64,000 bases of DNA from positions 1,054,001 to 1,118,000 of the forward strand of contig NGZR01000008.1 of NCBI GenBank assembly GCA_002197995.1, given 5' to 3'. Both the position numbers and the translations under genes were made by a program. Below, piece by piece: positions 21,183 to 33,988 of the stretch (position 1 is its first letter; every line of letters starts with the position of its first letter). Below the pieces are notes generated by a model. It was given only the letters and a program-made list of their open reading frames with translations. It ran no database searches and was not told the origin of the DNA. This stretch comes from Gaeumannomyces sp. JS-464. Lineage: Eukaryota > Ascomycota > Sordariomycetes > Magnaporthales > Magnaporthaceae.

Positions 21183-22817
21183 AGTTTGCGATTCAGTATC
21201 GGTGGAGTGGCCCTGATGGGATGGTTGTGATCGGCAGTCAGGCAACGGCATCGCCCCATTTTCGTCGGGTTAACGTTCGTCCCCGTCATCGGTCAGGGCT
21301 GCAGCCTACAGGGAGGCGTACATGCGCCTAAGCTGCTCTGGGGGAGCGAGGAAGAATAACAGGGCTGGCTGCCGGATCCTTGCTTCGGCGAGACGTGTCA
21401 CTTGCAAACTCCGCCATGGAGCGTGGGCTGGGCAAGCTACACGCTCGGTGGAAAGCCGTAAACATTTGCCAATCCGCCCCCTTCCCAGCCCTATTTTCTT
21501 TTGAATGGGCTCCCATTTTCTTTATTCTTTTTTGTTCCGATTTTTTCTTCCCCTTCCACATTCCCATTTCCCTGGCTGTCATCCGGAAGGCGGGCAGCTA
21601 GGGATGGGCACAATACTGGCGCTACAGATCATCGCGTCGGTTCCGGGATAGCGAGCCGCTAAAGAGCGGCACGCAGGGGCTCCTTGCCTCGTGCTGTACC
21701 CTTTAGCAGACTGTGCCACAGTAGCCCATCTACTTTGCCCAAAGCAACCGTTACGCGGCGAACTCCCTTTTGCCTGAAAAATAAAAAGCCGCCCGATGAC
21801 TCCCTAATGCGTACCATCAAGGGCTTCCCGTATTCACTTTCATGAGGGCGAGAAACACGTGGCCCCAGTCAGGGCTGACAGGCAGTGTGTTTCCGTATGG
21901 CAAAGGTTGCGTGACTTTCGCCTTGGGCCGCCAGGGCCAATGTCCCGCCGACCAGACAGCAGTGCCTATCCGCTTGATGGGATGCTAACCGCAGATCTGC
22001 CGCCCTTAGCCACACCAGCACTGGAATCAAGACCGCGCCGCACAGCAAACGAAATTCTGGGGGCCTTTTCACGACTCCACTGTCGGGTGCCAAATACCAT
22101 TCTCTTCCCTTGGCTCATCGGGAACGCGTGACACAGCACCAAGCACATATCCGGTCATGTTCACCCCTTGGAGGCATCCTTCCCGCCAAGCCACACCCGA
22201 TCGGTTGCACCAGAATATGCATGTGGGTCGTAAAGGGATCAAAATTGGCCGGCTGCATCTGAGCCAGGATGCCTTAGTGGGACTGCCGCCTTGAAGCAGA
22301 GCCGCCTAATGGGTTCGCAACCATTGCGAACCACGTCTTTCTATTTAAAGGAGGCCAATTCTTAGCATGGCAATTTTGGATCATTCTTTCATGCAGAACA
22401 TTGCACCTGACCGATTCTTTGCCAATTTTCGTTAGCACGCATTTTGCATTTTGTTTTCACCCCATTGAGAACACCCCGACCGAACCCAGCCGACTGGCAA
22501 ACGCTTTGGTACCTCGTGGTATCTCCACTAATTCCTCCCAAGTTCAATCCGAGCCCAGGGGAGGGCATTAAGGTATGTTGATAAAACAAACTCGAAAAGC
22601 AAACATCCCCGAAGTCCCACTAATACGTTGAACATGTTTGTTATATACAATCAAGGCTATCTACACGTCGCAGCCTGAGCAGCGCTGCCGGTTGTTACAA
22701 CTCTGCACACGGAACAATGCCCGGCGAACATGTTGATCTGACCGACAGATTCGTGCAACATTTGAGAAATGCTGCCCGGAAGCCAGCACCGAATACAGCA
22801 GGGGTTCAGTGAGTTGG

Positions 22818-25260
22818 ATGCCAAAGACCCCTCTGCTCCCACAGCCTTCTCACCTTACCATCAGGATCACCACAGCCTGACCTTGGACTGACATCCACCA
22901 ATCTGCCTCGTTTAAGGCAACAAAGGGAGACTGCTAGTTCGCCCGTCAAGCGTGGTTCGCCAGAACCAGACATTTCGCCTGAGTCCAAACGACGAAAGAC
23001 CCCAGAGCGGGACTCCCTATTAAAATCTCGACCGCGCCCACCAAAGGGCAACAAGTCCGACACCCAAGAATTCGATGCGGTGCCTAGGGAACGGAAGAAA
23101 CTCTGGCAAGAAGGCAGCCCGGCGATCGCGCGCCCGCCAGCCTCCGCAGCCCGTGGGGCCATGACAGCAATAACACGCGAGGTATGGCTTCGGGTCCGGC
23201 CAGCCATCGCGCCACGGGCCCGAACAGGCCGACGGGGGGAGGCGAACCTCCGGGCGACGTGGTCAATGAGTTGCAGAAGCAGCCCGAGACCCGGCCAATT
23301 AGCCAGGAGCAACTGATCGCCGAGGTCAAGGGAATTTACTCGGGGTGAGTAACGAGTGACCTTGCTTCTCTTTCGTCGTTTGCGGGAGGGTTGAGGGATA
23401 TGGACCCCGCCACAGCCGGGAAATCCGGGCCTTTTTATACCACGAGAGACCCCTGCTCCCCCCTCCCTCACGTGGGGTGCATGCGGCTCATACTGACACG
23501 GCTTTGGCATCGTCTTAGCCTCGTAATGGTCGAGTCTCGATGCATAGAAGTCGATACGGTTCAGGCCTCCTTGAACGACAGCCAGGACTCGCCCAAGTTA
23601 ACGGACGACCAATGGCAAGCCTTAATATCCCTGCACAGGGCGCTGCTGCACGAACACCATGGTGCGTTTGCCCCCTTCTTTTGTGCCTGCTGTGCTTGGC
23701 TGATACTTGCACTCCAGACTTTTTTCTCGCATCGCAGCATCCCTCTGCTGGTCCCGCCCTTCGGCGCCTTGCATCCAAGTACGCGATGCCGGCGCGGATG
23801 TGGCGCCATGGCATCCATAGTTTCCTCGAGTTGCTCCGCCATCGCTTGCCGGGCTCGTCGGAGTATATGCTCAGTTTCATATATCTCGCGTACAGCATAA
23901 TGGCGCTGCTTTACGAAACGGTCCCTGCTTTCGAGGATACCTGGATGGAGTGCTTAGGAGATCTTGCGCGCTATCGGTATGTACCTTAAAATGATGTCCG
24001 CCGACGCGCTTCACTGTGACTGACAGTCGCGCACTTAGTATGGCTATTGAGGACGACGACGTCCATGATAGGAACGTTTGGACCGCGGTTTCTCGCAGCT
24101 GGTACTCCAAATCGAGTGACAAGGCGCCCACGACTGGCAGGCTGCACCACCACCTGGCGATCCTCGCCAGGCCTAATGTCGTCGCCCAGCTGTTCTACTA
24201 CCTCAAAAGTTTAACTGTAGCGATCCCTTTTAAAAGTGCCAGGGACAGCATCCTCACTTTGTTCGAGCCCGTCATGTCTGGCGCTCAAAGCAAGCTTCTC
24301 CCGATCAACCGCGCATTCATCCAGGTCCACGACGTTTTTTCACCAATAAAAACGAGCACATCCTGGAGGGAGCGCGCAAGGAGTTCCTCGATAACCTCGA
24401 CCTTACCATCGCAAGGAGCACTAGGAAGTGGCTGGAGCCAGGCTACCAGATCGCTCTTTCCAATATCGCAGCCATTCTTGGCCATGGAAACGTCAACAAT
24501 ATCCTAATGAAAGCGATCGCGGCATCGCGTCCGGAAGATGCGGCTGCAGACACCACCATGGAGGGTGCCACCGACGAGGAGATCGAATGGCCGCTCAAAG
24601 TGCAGCAAGCGGTTAAATTTTCCGAAGAGACTGACCTGATCGTCATGGCGCGTCTGGGTGACCTAAATATCCTCTCGTACCTGCATGCGCGACTTTTCTT
24701 CATTTACGCCATATCTAGCCTCGACCCCGCCATAAGCCGCCTCGAATCGACCTTCCCCTGGCACTTGCTCACGCTTTCGCTGAACTCCTTCGTCCCCGGC
24801 TTCGAGCACCCGGAGACGTACGAATCGCCCGACTTCCCCACGACGCCGACCAAGCCCCTGCCCGAGGACTGGGCTCTTCGCGGCTTGGTTTGGACGGAGC
24901 ATGCGTTCCCTGCGGAGCACTTCAAGATCGACAAGTCAGAGGACGATGAGCGCATGTTCGAGACCCCTCGCTTGGGGACCACCGGCGGGAGCGGATCTCT
25001 GGCTCGCCTGCCGCATCGCTGAGAAGGGCAAATGGATCCAGTACGACGAGTCGGCCCGCTGCTTCAGCCCGCTCCCCAAGTACGAGGACGCCGATATCGA
25101 CATCCGCCCACCCCCTGCCAAGCTTGTCCTGGGCGACGAGGAAATTCTCCCGGACGCGGACGCGATGGGGGCTGCTGACGGCAGTGCCCCATCAACAGGG
25201 GTTTCTGACGGCAGTATGCCGGCGCCTGAGAACTGCGTTGACGGTGGAGGACGTCTGTAA
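22818..25260 (+). CDS. Est1-type DNA/RNA-binding domain protein
   Basis: Three introns splice in phase: 23345-23518, 23662-23717 and 23977-24038. The protein begins with a basic, disordered region (ESKRRKTPERD), passes EQLIAEVKGIYSG, and then holds the hallmark fungal Est1-type stretch: MWRHGIHSFLELLRHRLPGS, MECLGDLARYRMAIEDDD, VWTAVSRSWYSK, TTGRLHHHLAILARPNVVAQ and LTVAIPFKSARDSI. The related EST1/SMG5-7 family acts in telomere maintenance and mRNA decay; the role of this member is unknown. Three frame changes: near 23170 (disordered start), at 24330 (one T short in a T run, after which FTNKNEHILEGARKEF continues), and near 24980 before LWLACRIAEKGKWIQYDES. The stop is TAA at about 25258-25260. 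The start is uncertain; ATG 23184 is in frame with the conserved part. Either a recent pseudogene or a gene with sequence errors. Confidence 0.7.
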
Positions 25261-25792
25261 CTTTTCCCAAAGCAGTGTCGGCGGAGGGATTCGGTCAGCT
25301 CCGTGAATAGCAGGCAGCCCCCGCGACTGGACCTTCGCTTGCACGGCGGCGACGGCCTGTTCGACCTCTTCTTCTGATACTGTTTTCCGGCATCTCATCG
25401 TCAAAATGCAGCAAAAGGAAGGAAATGGCCTAGGAATTGATGGAATCCCGTAGAATTGAAGTAATTACGTGCGACCATTTGAGGTCGTGGGCCCGTGATG
25501 GTGCCGGACAGGGGGGGTGCCGGACAGGGGGTACTCCGACTTAACTCCCATCCACTCCTGGACCGGCCCGAAGGTAACGTGCTTGGAGACTCGGCCTGCA
25601 TGCGCTTGTGCCTGCCCAGGTGGGGTGCCGGGGCTGAAGTGGATAGCGTCACAGAAAAGATCCTGAAATGCAAAGGCGCATGTAATAAACCGATTGGCTT
25701 GATCTCTATCTTTAAGGAACTTTTAAAAAAAGCTTTAAGGGTATGAGGCCCTCGGCTCTATCTATACAAAGCACGTGCGAGATCGGCGAGGG

Positions 25793-27615
25793 TCATGATA
25801 CTCGGTCCTGCCCAGAAATCTCCTGACGCTGCCGGGCCATCCAATATAAATCGCTGGTCCGCTGATTTAACGGAATCTCGGCGGGGATATCGCCGTCGTC
25901 GTCGTCATCCTCGTCGTCTTCGGAGGTAGGCTGGCCCGCTTCGGCAGGGGCGGGGTGAGAGCTGGCCACAGCAGCGGCCTTGGCCTTGACCCGGGTGAGG
26001 GGACGCCGCTTGGCGGCCTTCCTAGCAGCGGCTTCGGCACCGTCGCCAGGCATCTCCCGTTTGACGGGAACGCCGACAGTGAAGAACCCATTGCCATTCC
26101 GCGCTACCGGTGTACCGTTTTGCTGGGGATGGGGCGTTGGTGTTGCTGCGGGTGCTCCGGGCCTGTAGCTTGGAGACGGCGCGGTGCCGCCCATCTCGGC
26201 GGTAATGCCCATGCGCTGGCGCTCAGTGTCGATCTCAGCATTTGCGCGGCGCGGACGGAGCCTAACTCCGTACTTTTCGCGGATGCCGGCCTTCCTTTTC
26301 GCCAAAATCCACCCAGCGCGCTGAAAAGCTTTCTTGCGCTCCTTTTCGTCCCCAACGGCGTGGGCTTCCGCGAAGCGACGCTCGAGGGAAACTTCCGCCT
26401 TTTTGAGTTCTGCGACCAAAGAGTGAATCTGATTCTCCGCTAGGTGTGAACAAGGGTTTGTGCTGCCAACCGCGCGGCTCAGCAGTTTTGGCGAAAGTGG
26501 AAGCGCGGGTGCGCTGGGTGTTTGCGGCGGGCCAACAGGGTGGTTCGGCGTGGAAATGGGAGGCGGTATTGCGGGAACAGCAGGCTGGCTAGGAGCCTCG
26601 TTGCCCTCGGCGTCCCCAGTCCTGTAGCCCATGCGTTCGCGCTGGCGTTTGTCCAGCACCTTGTCAAGGAATTCGTTGGAAACTTTGGGCAGGATGATGT
26701 CAGAGACGGTATCGATATCCTCCTGGGAAAAATGCTTCGAAAGTTCAACCATGCCGTATTTGGCGAGCTTAAGGCCAAATTTCTGGATGGCGAGCCTAAG
26801 CGCTGACGGGGTCGCGTTGTCGATTGTGGCTTCGAGCTGAGCCCGGCCGTGTTAGCTTTTTTTGTAAGTGGCCGTTAAGGACGAGGCGACGGGCGCGATC
26901 GACTTGCAAGAAATGTCATGTACGAGTCGTCGCCGACAATGCACTTTTTCCAGTGCTCGTGTATAACGTGCCTCACTGCCTCGGGAGGCGAGTTGTGGAC
27001 TGCGTAGGTTAACCAGGTCACGGCTGACGGCGCCGGCCACAGCGGCGGAGGCGGAAGCGGAGGCAGTTGGTAGTGCTGCATCATTTGCGGCTGGGGCACC
27101 GAACGGCTTTGGGTGGTCCCGCCAGTCGGTATAAGGGGCAAGATAGCGGGTTCGCCGAGAGCGGTGGGCCGCCCATGAGCTACCGAAGTTGACACTTGCG
27201 GCGGCATCGGCGGCCGCGGCCGATGTGCCGGCCCTAGGTTACGGTGTTGACGACGGGAGTGGGACGGTCCTGTTGCACCTGGGGCTGGGGCTGGGGCTGA
27301 GGCTGGGGTTGATGCTGTTCGGGATGCTGCGGCTGCTGCTGGAGCTGTAGTCGAGACTTTTTTTGATGCGCCGAATAATGGCATTGCGGCTTGTGCTGGG
27401 TAAGTGGCGGCTGCTGGGGCTGCCGAGATTGTTTGTTCGTCATTCTGCCCGGGTAGGGAGTGCGGGCAACATTTTGCTGCGCGGGGGGGTGGGTAGTTGC
27501 TCATGGCGCCGTTAAAGCCCGGAGTGTTGGGTGTAGTTGGGGTTTGTGGAGTGTGCGGGTAGCTCAAGTATTCGATGGCTTGGTTTGGCAGCTTCTCGAG
27601 CGGTTTTAATTGCAA
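25793..27615 (-). CDS. Unknown low-complexity protein, two exons, GC-AG intron
   Basis: Exon 1 ends at 26908 and exon 2 runs 26836-25793. The 71-nt intron 26907-26837 starts GCAAGT and ends CTCAG with a GCTAAC branch site, and the frame continues in phase 0 (DDSYMTFL then LEATIDNATPSALRLAIQKF). The protein is Pro/Ala/Gln-rich at first, then has a conserved-looking helical block (MVELSKHFSQEDIDTVSDII, SNEFLDKVLDKRQRERMGY), a charged stretch (ERRFAEAHAVGDEKERKKAF), a basic patch (ARKAAKRRPLTRVKAKA) and an acidic run (EDDEDDDDDGD). This suggests a nuclear protein, but I do not recognise the family. The codon at 27615 is TTG, so the true start is either an in-frame ATG (MSNYPPPRAAK, about 27504) or an upstream exon. 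From there to the stop no frame is broken. Confidence 0.65.
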
Positions 27616-27699
27616 TGTCGCGGGTACGCGCCTTCGATGCGTGGCATGGCCAGGTGGTTGGGTGCCCGGATTTTGGCCGCGCCAGAGATGGCAGGCTGC

Positions 27700-30147
27700 T
27701 CAACCGTCCTCACTTCCCAGGCCCAGCTCTTCGACCCAAGCCAGGGGGCTCGGCCGGGGTGGGCATCCCCTGCCTGCTGGCAGCAAGGCGGTACTGTTGA
27801 CCGCCTGGCCGCACATGTGGGCAGGTACACGCCCACCGTGCCGCTTACCCCATTGTCGTAAATAGATAATTTATAACGGGGCGGCGCACGCGTCCAGTTT
27901 GATGAAAGCAGGGGCTCGATGAATGGGTGTGGCGCCGAGGAAGCAACGTTAGGTAGGAGGAGCAGTGCGTTGAGGGTTGGGTTACAGCAAGGACACCTTT
28001 GAACCAGCTAGCGCCGCGCGGCGACCGGGCCACCATCTAAGCGAGAGAGACTCGACGCCTGATATTGCGGCTGCACCAGCTCGCTCGGTTTTCCCGGCAG
28101 TCATTCATTACTTGCCGAAGTTCACAAGATCCAACTAGCTTTGCATTAAAGCCGAGTAGTTATAATTATACCTTAACTGCGCAGGGTAAATCCTTGCCAA
28201 CTTCCGCCCTGGTCCAGCCTTTGGATCGCTCTGGGCTTTTGGTTGGGCTGGAAAGATAAATGGCTTTAGCAAGGGCACTTTCTACAACTACGTACGCGTA
28301 ATAGTAAAGACGATGCGGTTCCGCTCGCCGCTCTGGCTGGTGTTGCTCTGGTGGTTGTTGCCGCCCCTGGCTGCCTCGCCGATTGCGTGGCAGCCAACTT
28401 TACAGCTTCAAATCGGAGTCGCCATCAAATCATTTCCATATGTGTCCTCCCTGTCCTCCCCTGCCACACGACCACCATACTCGCCATTTGTGCGATTGTT
28501 TTTGCCCGCAGCGTGCGGTGCCTTTGCGCATTCGTGGTTTGGATTGGCCGTGGCCCGCCACAGGATGCCCCTTGCCTGGGTGGGGAGAGGATGCAGGTCC
28601 CAGCCTTCCCTCGCCCTTAGGCAGACAAATCAGCCATGGTCTGCGGCCGTATGCAAACGCTTTCCTGTTGTCCCTGAGAGTGTCTGGTCAACTGCAAATC
28701 GCTCGCAACCATCGCTTTCCCCATCCCTGGCAGTACAGCGAAGATCTCCAAGTCCGCTCCTTGCGTGGCGTCGACTAGGGAGATCTGGGGCATATCATGT
28801 CTAGACCGTTTCCATATTCGGGGGACTTGGTCTTGCGGATGGTCTCACTTTGAAGCAAACTGGTTTTTTCACCGCCGCCATGGTGCTGGCCGACGCTAGC
28901 CGACGAAGCGTTTGCCTCGGGGGTTTTCCAACTTCCGATTGGAGCTGGGATGCGCACTTCCTATTGAAGCCTGTATAGCTTTTTTTTTTCCTGCGCAAGG
29001 CAGCCAACACGGGTGGCGGCCTGCCATAATCTCTCACCCCCATTTTCCATCGGGCTTTGAACCCTCGTTCCGGTTCTCAGGCGAAAAAGGGCTTAGCTTA
29101 CCATCCTTGAGTGCCACCCGCAGATCTTTCGTTCAACCACACAATCATTCTGGAGATTTATTCCTGATCTGGAGGTCGGGCTCCCAACTGCAGTAAGGGG
29201 CTGGCACCCGGGTAGCCAGCACGGGGCCGCAAAATCGTAATTGGACTCCACGGGTGTATCTATCCCCGGGGCGCTGGGGGCGCGATGATGCTCGTCCCGC
29301 ATGTCTGGTCCCTGGCCCCGTACGCGCAAAGACAATGCAAGCCGCACAAATAACTTTGAGTGGTGACCAATAAAGTTGGACATTGAAAGCCCCCTGCAGC
29401 CGCGGCGTAGCGCCGTGACAGTGGTGAAAACAAGCTACTCCGTAATAGGCACTGATTTATTGAATCGCGGAACGAATTCTGCAAAGATGTGACCCGGCAC
29501 GCCGACCTGCGCATCCAAGGCCGCGTTTAAAATGCCCCCCTCTCCATGATGAGGTCTCCATGATGAGGAGTTGCCACCCACCATCTGCATGACGGCACAC
29601 ACATCGCCTTCCCAAAGAACTGCAACAACCACAATAACAACCACGGTCGACGATTTAATCGCTAAATCAGCGCGGAATCCTCTGCCAATGCCAGGTAAAC
29701 GCATATTGGGTTGCTTTTAAGTTATAAGCTAACTTGCTTTTAGTGTCGGCAGGCTCTGGTAACGAATCAGGCGTGTATTTTGCGGCGGGACCAGGTCTCG
29801 GGCTTTCCCCCGGAATATGCGTATTTGGTGGTGTTTTACTTGTTCTGTATTTCTGGATGTTATCCGTTTCGTTTAGGGAAAGCAGGAGTAGGGATGGCTG
29901 CATAACGGCAGCCGTCCGACACTTGGAAGTCGATGGATACCGCGGTCAAACCTATCCCCATTCCCGCGCAGGCAAACATGTTCCTCTCTTGGCTAGCAAA
30001 TTATAAAGAGTCTGTCCTTAGCACGACTAGACACGACAAGGTCACGTCGAAAATCAAGAACATCCCACTCTTTAAATTCATTATTTTTAAATCATAGCCG
30101 AAGGAGAGATCACCACCAGCCAGGGCGGCCAACGGGAAACCAAAAGA
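27700..30147. other. No gene supported
   Basis: An ATG frame at 28313-28804 starts with a signal-peptide-like run, but the rest lacks any domain and an overlapping frame looks equally good, so I do not call it. The other frames here are short. Confidence 0.3.
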
Positions 30148-31516
30148 ATGCCCGCCACGCCGGCTGCAGCAAACACCACCGCCGCCGCCGCTGCCGACCA
30201 GCAGAAAAGAGCATGGCAGCCGCTGCACCCTGACGTCCGCCCGAGGCTCGACCCGCAGTACGTCCAGCTGCACGACGAGGTGCTGCAGTACTTCTTCCCC
30301 GACCACGAAAAGCCGTGGGACCCGGCCATCCGCCGGGGCTCGCCCAACGCGCCGCTCGGCCTGGGCCCCGTGCCCGTCGGGGCCGTGGAAAACTTCGACC
30401 TGGGGCTGTTCAAAATCCGCGCATTCTTGCCCAGCACCGAGGGTCCCTCCGACTCGCCCCGCCCAGACGCGGGGTGGCCGCTTTTTGTTTGGTTCCATGG
30501 TGGCGGCTTCGCCCTGGGCGACCTCGACAGCGACCTGGACATCATTACTCGTATCTGCCAAGGTAGGCTTTGCCCTTGTCCCGTTCTCCCTGCGTGGTTT
30601 TTGGTCGATTCCTGCAGTCGAATCCGTTTTCGTCCTTGTGCAGGTGCGTTGGACTAGGGTCGTCGATTATGCTATTTTTGGAAACCTGGAACAGCGAACT
30701 TCGGAATTGAAGCCTTGGGGTTATTTCGCTCGCTCCGTTAGTGATTTTTTTTTTACCTGCTTGTATATGCTGACAATTTTTAATAATATCCAGAATCGCG
30801 ATGTGTTGTAGCCAGCGTTGGCTACCGCCTCGCGCCAGAGCACAAATACCCCGCATCTATCGAGGACAGCGTCGCCGCACTACGCTGGCTCCTTTCGCCC
30901 GAGGACGGCATCGCGAAGCTGGACCTTGACCGCACCCGGTTTGCCTTGGGTGGCGCTTCAACAGGCGCCCTGCTCGCCGTTTCCGCCTCCCTCCACTGCG
31001 CCGAGGATGCCAACCCGGATGTCCGCCCGTTGCTGCAGGTCCTAATCGTGCCCGTCGTGGACAACACGGCCCAGCCCGACGGCGAGCGCTGGTCCGTCAA
31101 GGGCCGCACTGCCCCGGGCCTCACCCCGACCCGCATGCTCTGGTACAGGAACATGTGGCTTAACACGGCCGCCGACGCTCAAAACTGGGACGCCAGCATC
31201 GACCGCGCCCCGCGAGAGCTGATCGCCCGCCTGCCGCCCGCCTTCGTCGCCATTGCGGAAGAGGACCTGCTCGCGCCCGAGGGCGAGCAGTTCGCCGACT
31301 TGATGACCGCCGCTGGCGTCCCGGTTGAGAAGAAGATTTACAAGGGCTGCACACACGCTCTGCTGGCGTATTCCGCGTATGTGAAATGTCTGCCAACTTC
31401 TGACTTGACCAGAGCGCTGACGACAATTATAACAACGCAGGCGCATGGACAAGTCGAAGGAGCTACTCCATGATTGCGTGAACCGCATTAGGAATACTTT
31501 ACAATACTCGCGCTAA
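30148..31516 (+). CDS. Alpha/beta hydrolase, HSL (lipase/esterase) family
   Basis: Exons 30148-30562, 30794-31376 and 31441-31516 join in phase to 357 aa with no interruption. These enzymes hydrolyse carboxyl esters. The oxyanion motif HGGGF (FVWFHGGGFALGDLDSD) is followed by VVASVGYRLAPEHKYPA; this second block is completed only by the splice, which supports the intron. The nucleophile serine lies in GASTG (RFALGGASTGALL), the acid is probably D in AIAEEDLLAPEG, and the histidine in CTHALLAYS. This matches the PF07859 type in motif order and length. No signal peptide is seen, so it is probably cytosolic. The first intron is long (231 nt) for this window. Substrate unknown. Of the enzyme genes here it is the clearest intact one. 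Confidence 0.88.
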
Positions 31517-31994
31517 CTGCTCTGGGGGAACCTAGGTGGAGGACAACGATGATGGATATAAAACAAGAGGGAAAGAATGGAAAGAAGAGGAAGAGGATTG
31601 CGCGTTACCCTGCAGCCAATGCGATTGCTGTTTCTCGATAAGATGTTTCTGCCTTAAAGTGATCCTCGATGATGGGTCCGATTTTAGATTTGCCTGGACG
31701 AGGAAGGAAGAATCGCATTTAGATAAACTTAGCCGCCAAGTTCGGCCACCACCGTTACCGTCTCAGATGAGCCTACCCTCTTTGCCGACTTCATCTGCCG
31801 GATGCATCACGCACGTACAGGGATCCTAGCTCTTGGAAATGATGTTTTGAATTTCTCACTGGCTATTTTCCTTTTCCCTCGAAATACGTCTGTCACGACC
31901 ACAACGTTCGTGGGCTTCTTGTTTCAGCGGGCCGTGCTGCCGCGCGCAAACCAAACTGGGCAGGCTGCCGCACCGACGGGATGCCAACCGTCAA

Positions 31995-32844
31995 ATCAAG
32001 CTGGTCCAGGTGGTGGCAGATCACATTTGTCTTGGCACGGCTGGGGTTGGGGAGGTGTGTGTCTACGCGAGGAGTCCATTTTTGGCAGGTGCGCTGGCAC
32101 ATCGTAAATCTCGAAACGCGGGCGGAATCCGGATGGGAGCCAGTGGTCGCGGGGGAATCCCAGCATCCGGAACGCCATGGGCAAGGGACCACCCACGCTC
32201 CAGATAAACCAGCGTCTCTCTGGTGGGCTCGAATATGGGAGGCATCCTGCGAAGGCCGCTGCCCCAGCCCAATACAATTAATCACTAGTTCTAATGCGCG
32301 TGCTTAATACCTCCACCCACACACCAGGTGCTAAGGCAACGCGATTATTCGAGAGTGGCTGTCCTCCTTTTCCGGCATAGGAAGCGGACGAATCAGGCGG
32401 CCGGAACGCTTGGTCGCAGGCTTTAACCCGTGTAGGGCAGGCGCCCAGATAAGTTACAACTGGGGCTGAGGGAGGTGTGCGTCTATTCTTGGCCGCTTTG
32501 GCAGCCATAGTAATCCCCGATGAAAAGACGTCGCTGGGAAAAAACTGGGCTCACTCTGGAGGTATTGAGGGTTGGAAAGCGGAAAGGCCCCCAGTCACCT
32601 CAGTACCTCAGCGTGTTTTCACGCCGGCCGTCCGCCCTGCCAACTGCGCGATACCCGCCATGACGAACTCGTGGAGGGCCTGGGTGAAGACGGCGCGCGG
32701 GTCGTGGCTGCGCCGGATGTGCACCGCGAAGACCCGCTCCAGCGGGACGCCAGCCTCGTATGCTAGCCGGCGGTGCCACCAGTATCTTCCCAGGTCAAAA
32801 GATTTGTAGATGTCGGTGGAAAAGCGCCAGGTATCGTCTGACAT
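31995..32844 (-). CDS. Unknown gene, up to three exons
   Basis: A frame from ATG 32844 (MSDDTWRFSTDIYKSFDLGR) reads YWWHRRLAYEAGVPLERVFA and HEFVMAGIAQLAGRTA. A GTGAAAAC donor and a TTTTTTCCCAG acceptor would join it to DVFSSGITMAAKAAKNRRT, which continues to about 32310 (GVWVEVL). A third block on the same strand (RRWFIWSVGGPLPMAFRMLG, then PSGFRPRFEIYDVPAHLPK) could follow another intron. The blocks look like real protein but I cannot name the family, and the splice choices are inference. It lies tail-to-tail with the hydrolase and head-to-tail with the membrane protein gene. Confidence 0.4.
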
Positions 32845-32933
32845 CCAACAACGGATAGGGGCCTTTTACGCGGGACTGTCTAGCTATATCGTTGCGTGGC
32901 GGCGGCGACCGGGCCTTAGGGACGTGAGGTTGC

Positions 32934-33831
32934 TTAGCCCGATGTGCTAAACTGTATGGCCGCCTCCAGATTCCCCCGTGCTTTCACATTGTCCTCCCTT
33001 TTCGCTTCCTCCCAGCGTCCCGAAATCAGCAAAGAAATTGCGTAAGTGCAAGCTGTTATAGTACAAAGGCCAAAAAATACTTGTTGACAGACCGTCGCCA
33101 CGAATGATACAGCAGAAATATAAGTACGTGCAGTATCGAAAGGATAGAAAGTGCTGCGGACATGGGTAGGCACCTGGAATTCTCATTAGCATTACTTAAC
33201 CGAATGCCATTCCGGGGCTGCCTTACATCAAAGCTGTCGGTAGAAGTAGTCGAGCACAGATTGGCCCCTTTGATCCCCCATATGATAAAAGCCCCATAAC
33301 AGCACAACGAGGATTCGGCGAGAAAGTCCATGACCGCCTCGAAAATGTCGAAGGCCGGCGCGAACAAGATGGCAATGAGCAGCCCGCAAATGGACTTGGT
33401 CAGGATGATCAGCACCGGAGCCAACCCGGCAATGAAGTGGCTAGGCTCGGCAGCGTCTTTATGGACTTTCCTTAGACGAAGCCATCTCGACGTCTGTGAG
33501 GAGGCAGTCGCACCCAACGGCAGGGTGGAGATCCAGAGCTGGTCAAGGTTAGAAAACACCCAGGGGTTTGAAGATTGGGGAGCCTGTGAGAGGGTACCTT
33601 TAGGGAGTTGGATTCCACGGCCGACAGGAAGAGGCTCGATTGCAGGACCACCAAGACGCCGCTGAAAACGGTCAAAGCCTCGGCAGCGAGCATTGTCCAC
33701 CCGCCATCGTGGCCCGGCTGTTGGCGACGACGGATCGCCCTCTTTTCCCACCAAACGAAACAATCCATGGAAACGCTGGTAGCCGTTAACACCATGGGGA
33801 ATGCAATAGCAATTACGAGCCCCGAAAACAT
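32934..33831 (-). CDS. Multi-pass membrane protein, three exons, 261 aa
   Basis: Exons 33831-33598, 33538-33227 and 33173-32934 join in phase 0 at both introns (59 nt with TTCTAAC branch; 53 nt with GCTAATG branch). The protein starts directly with a hydrophobic segment (MFSGLVIAIAFPMVLTATSV), then has a basic loop (KRAIRRRQQ) and further hydrophobic segments at roughly residues 47-70 (AEALTVFSGVLVVLQSSLFL), 113-140 (GLAPVLIILTKSICGLLIAI), 152-168 and 199-233 (YISAVSFVATVCQQVFFGL). That makes five or six membrane passes and a charged C-terminus (RWEEAKREDNVK). No known family recognised; it resembles the many fungal-specific small membrane proteins. No damage seen, so probably functional. Confidence 0.7.
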
Positions 33832-33988
33832 GTTGCGCAGATGAGAATGGCTGGCTGGCTACGCGAGCTGTGGTTAAGCAACAGGGAAAATATCAGGAGC
33901 ATGGACTATGAATGCGCGAGATATCATTGTGCGGAACTTAAAGCTAAATAACAAAACTTGCGGCGCAGCTGGCGAGCAATCGTAAGCA

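Larger units (their letters stand above)
19285..22817. other. No gene; SINE candidate and poly-G run inside
   Basis: No supported protein gene. Contains the tRNA-like element (listed separately), a CCACCCC-rich patch at 20340-20390 and a run of 24 G at 21159-21182. The remaining frames are short and lack motifs. Confidence 0.4.

Noticed and set aside
27594..27615. Start of the 25.8-27.6 kb gene at 27615
   Set aside because: The codon there is TTG, not ATG, and no in-frame ATG lies just upstream; the start is left open.
28313..28804. ATG frame with a signal-peptide-like start (MRFRSPLWLVLLWWLLPPLA)
   Set aside because: The rest shows no secreted-protein features, and overlapping frames look equally plausible; a hydrophobic start alone is weak.
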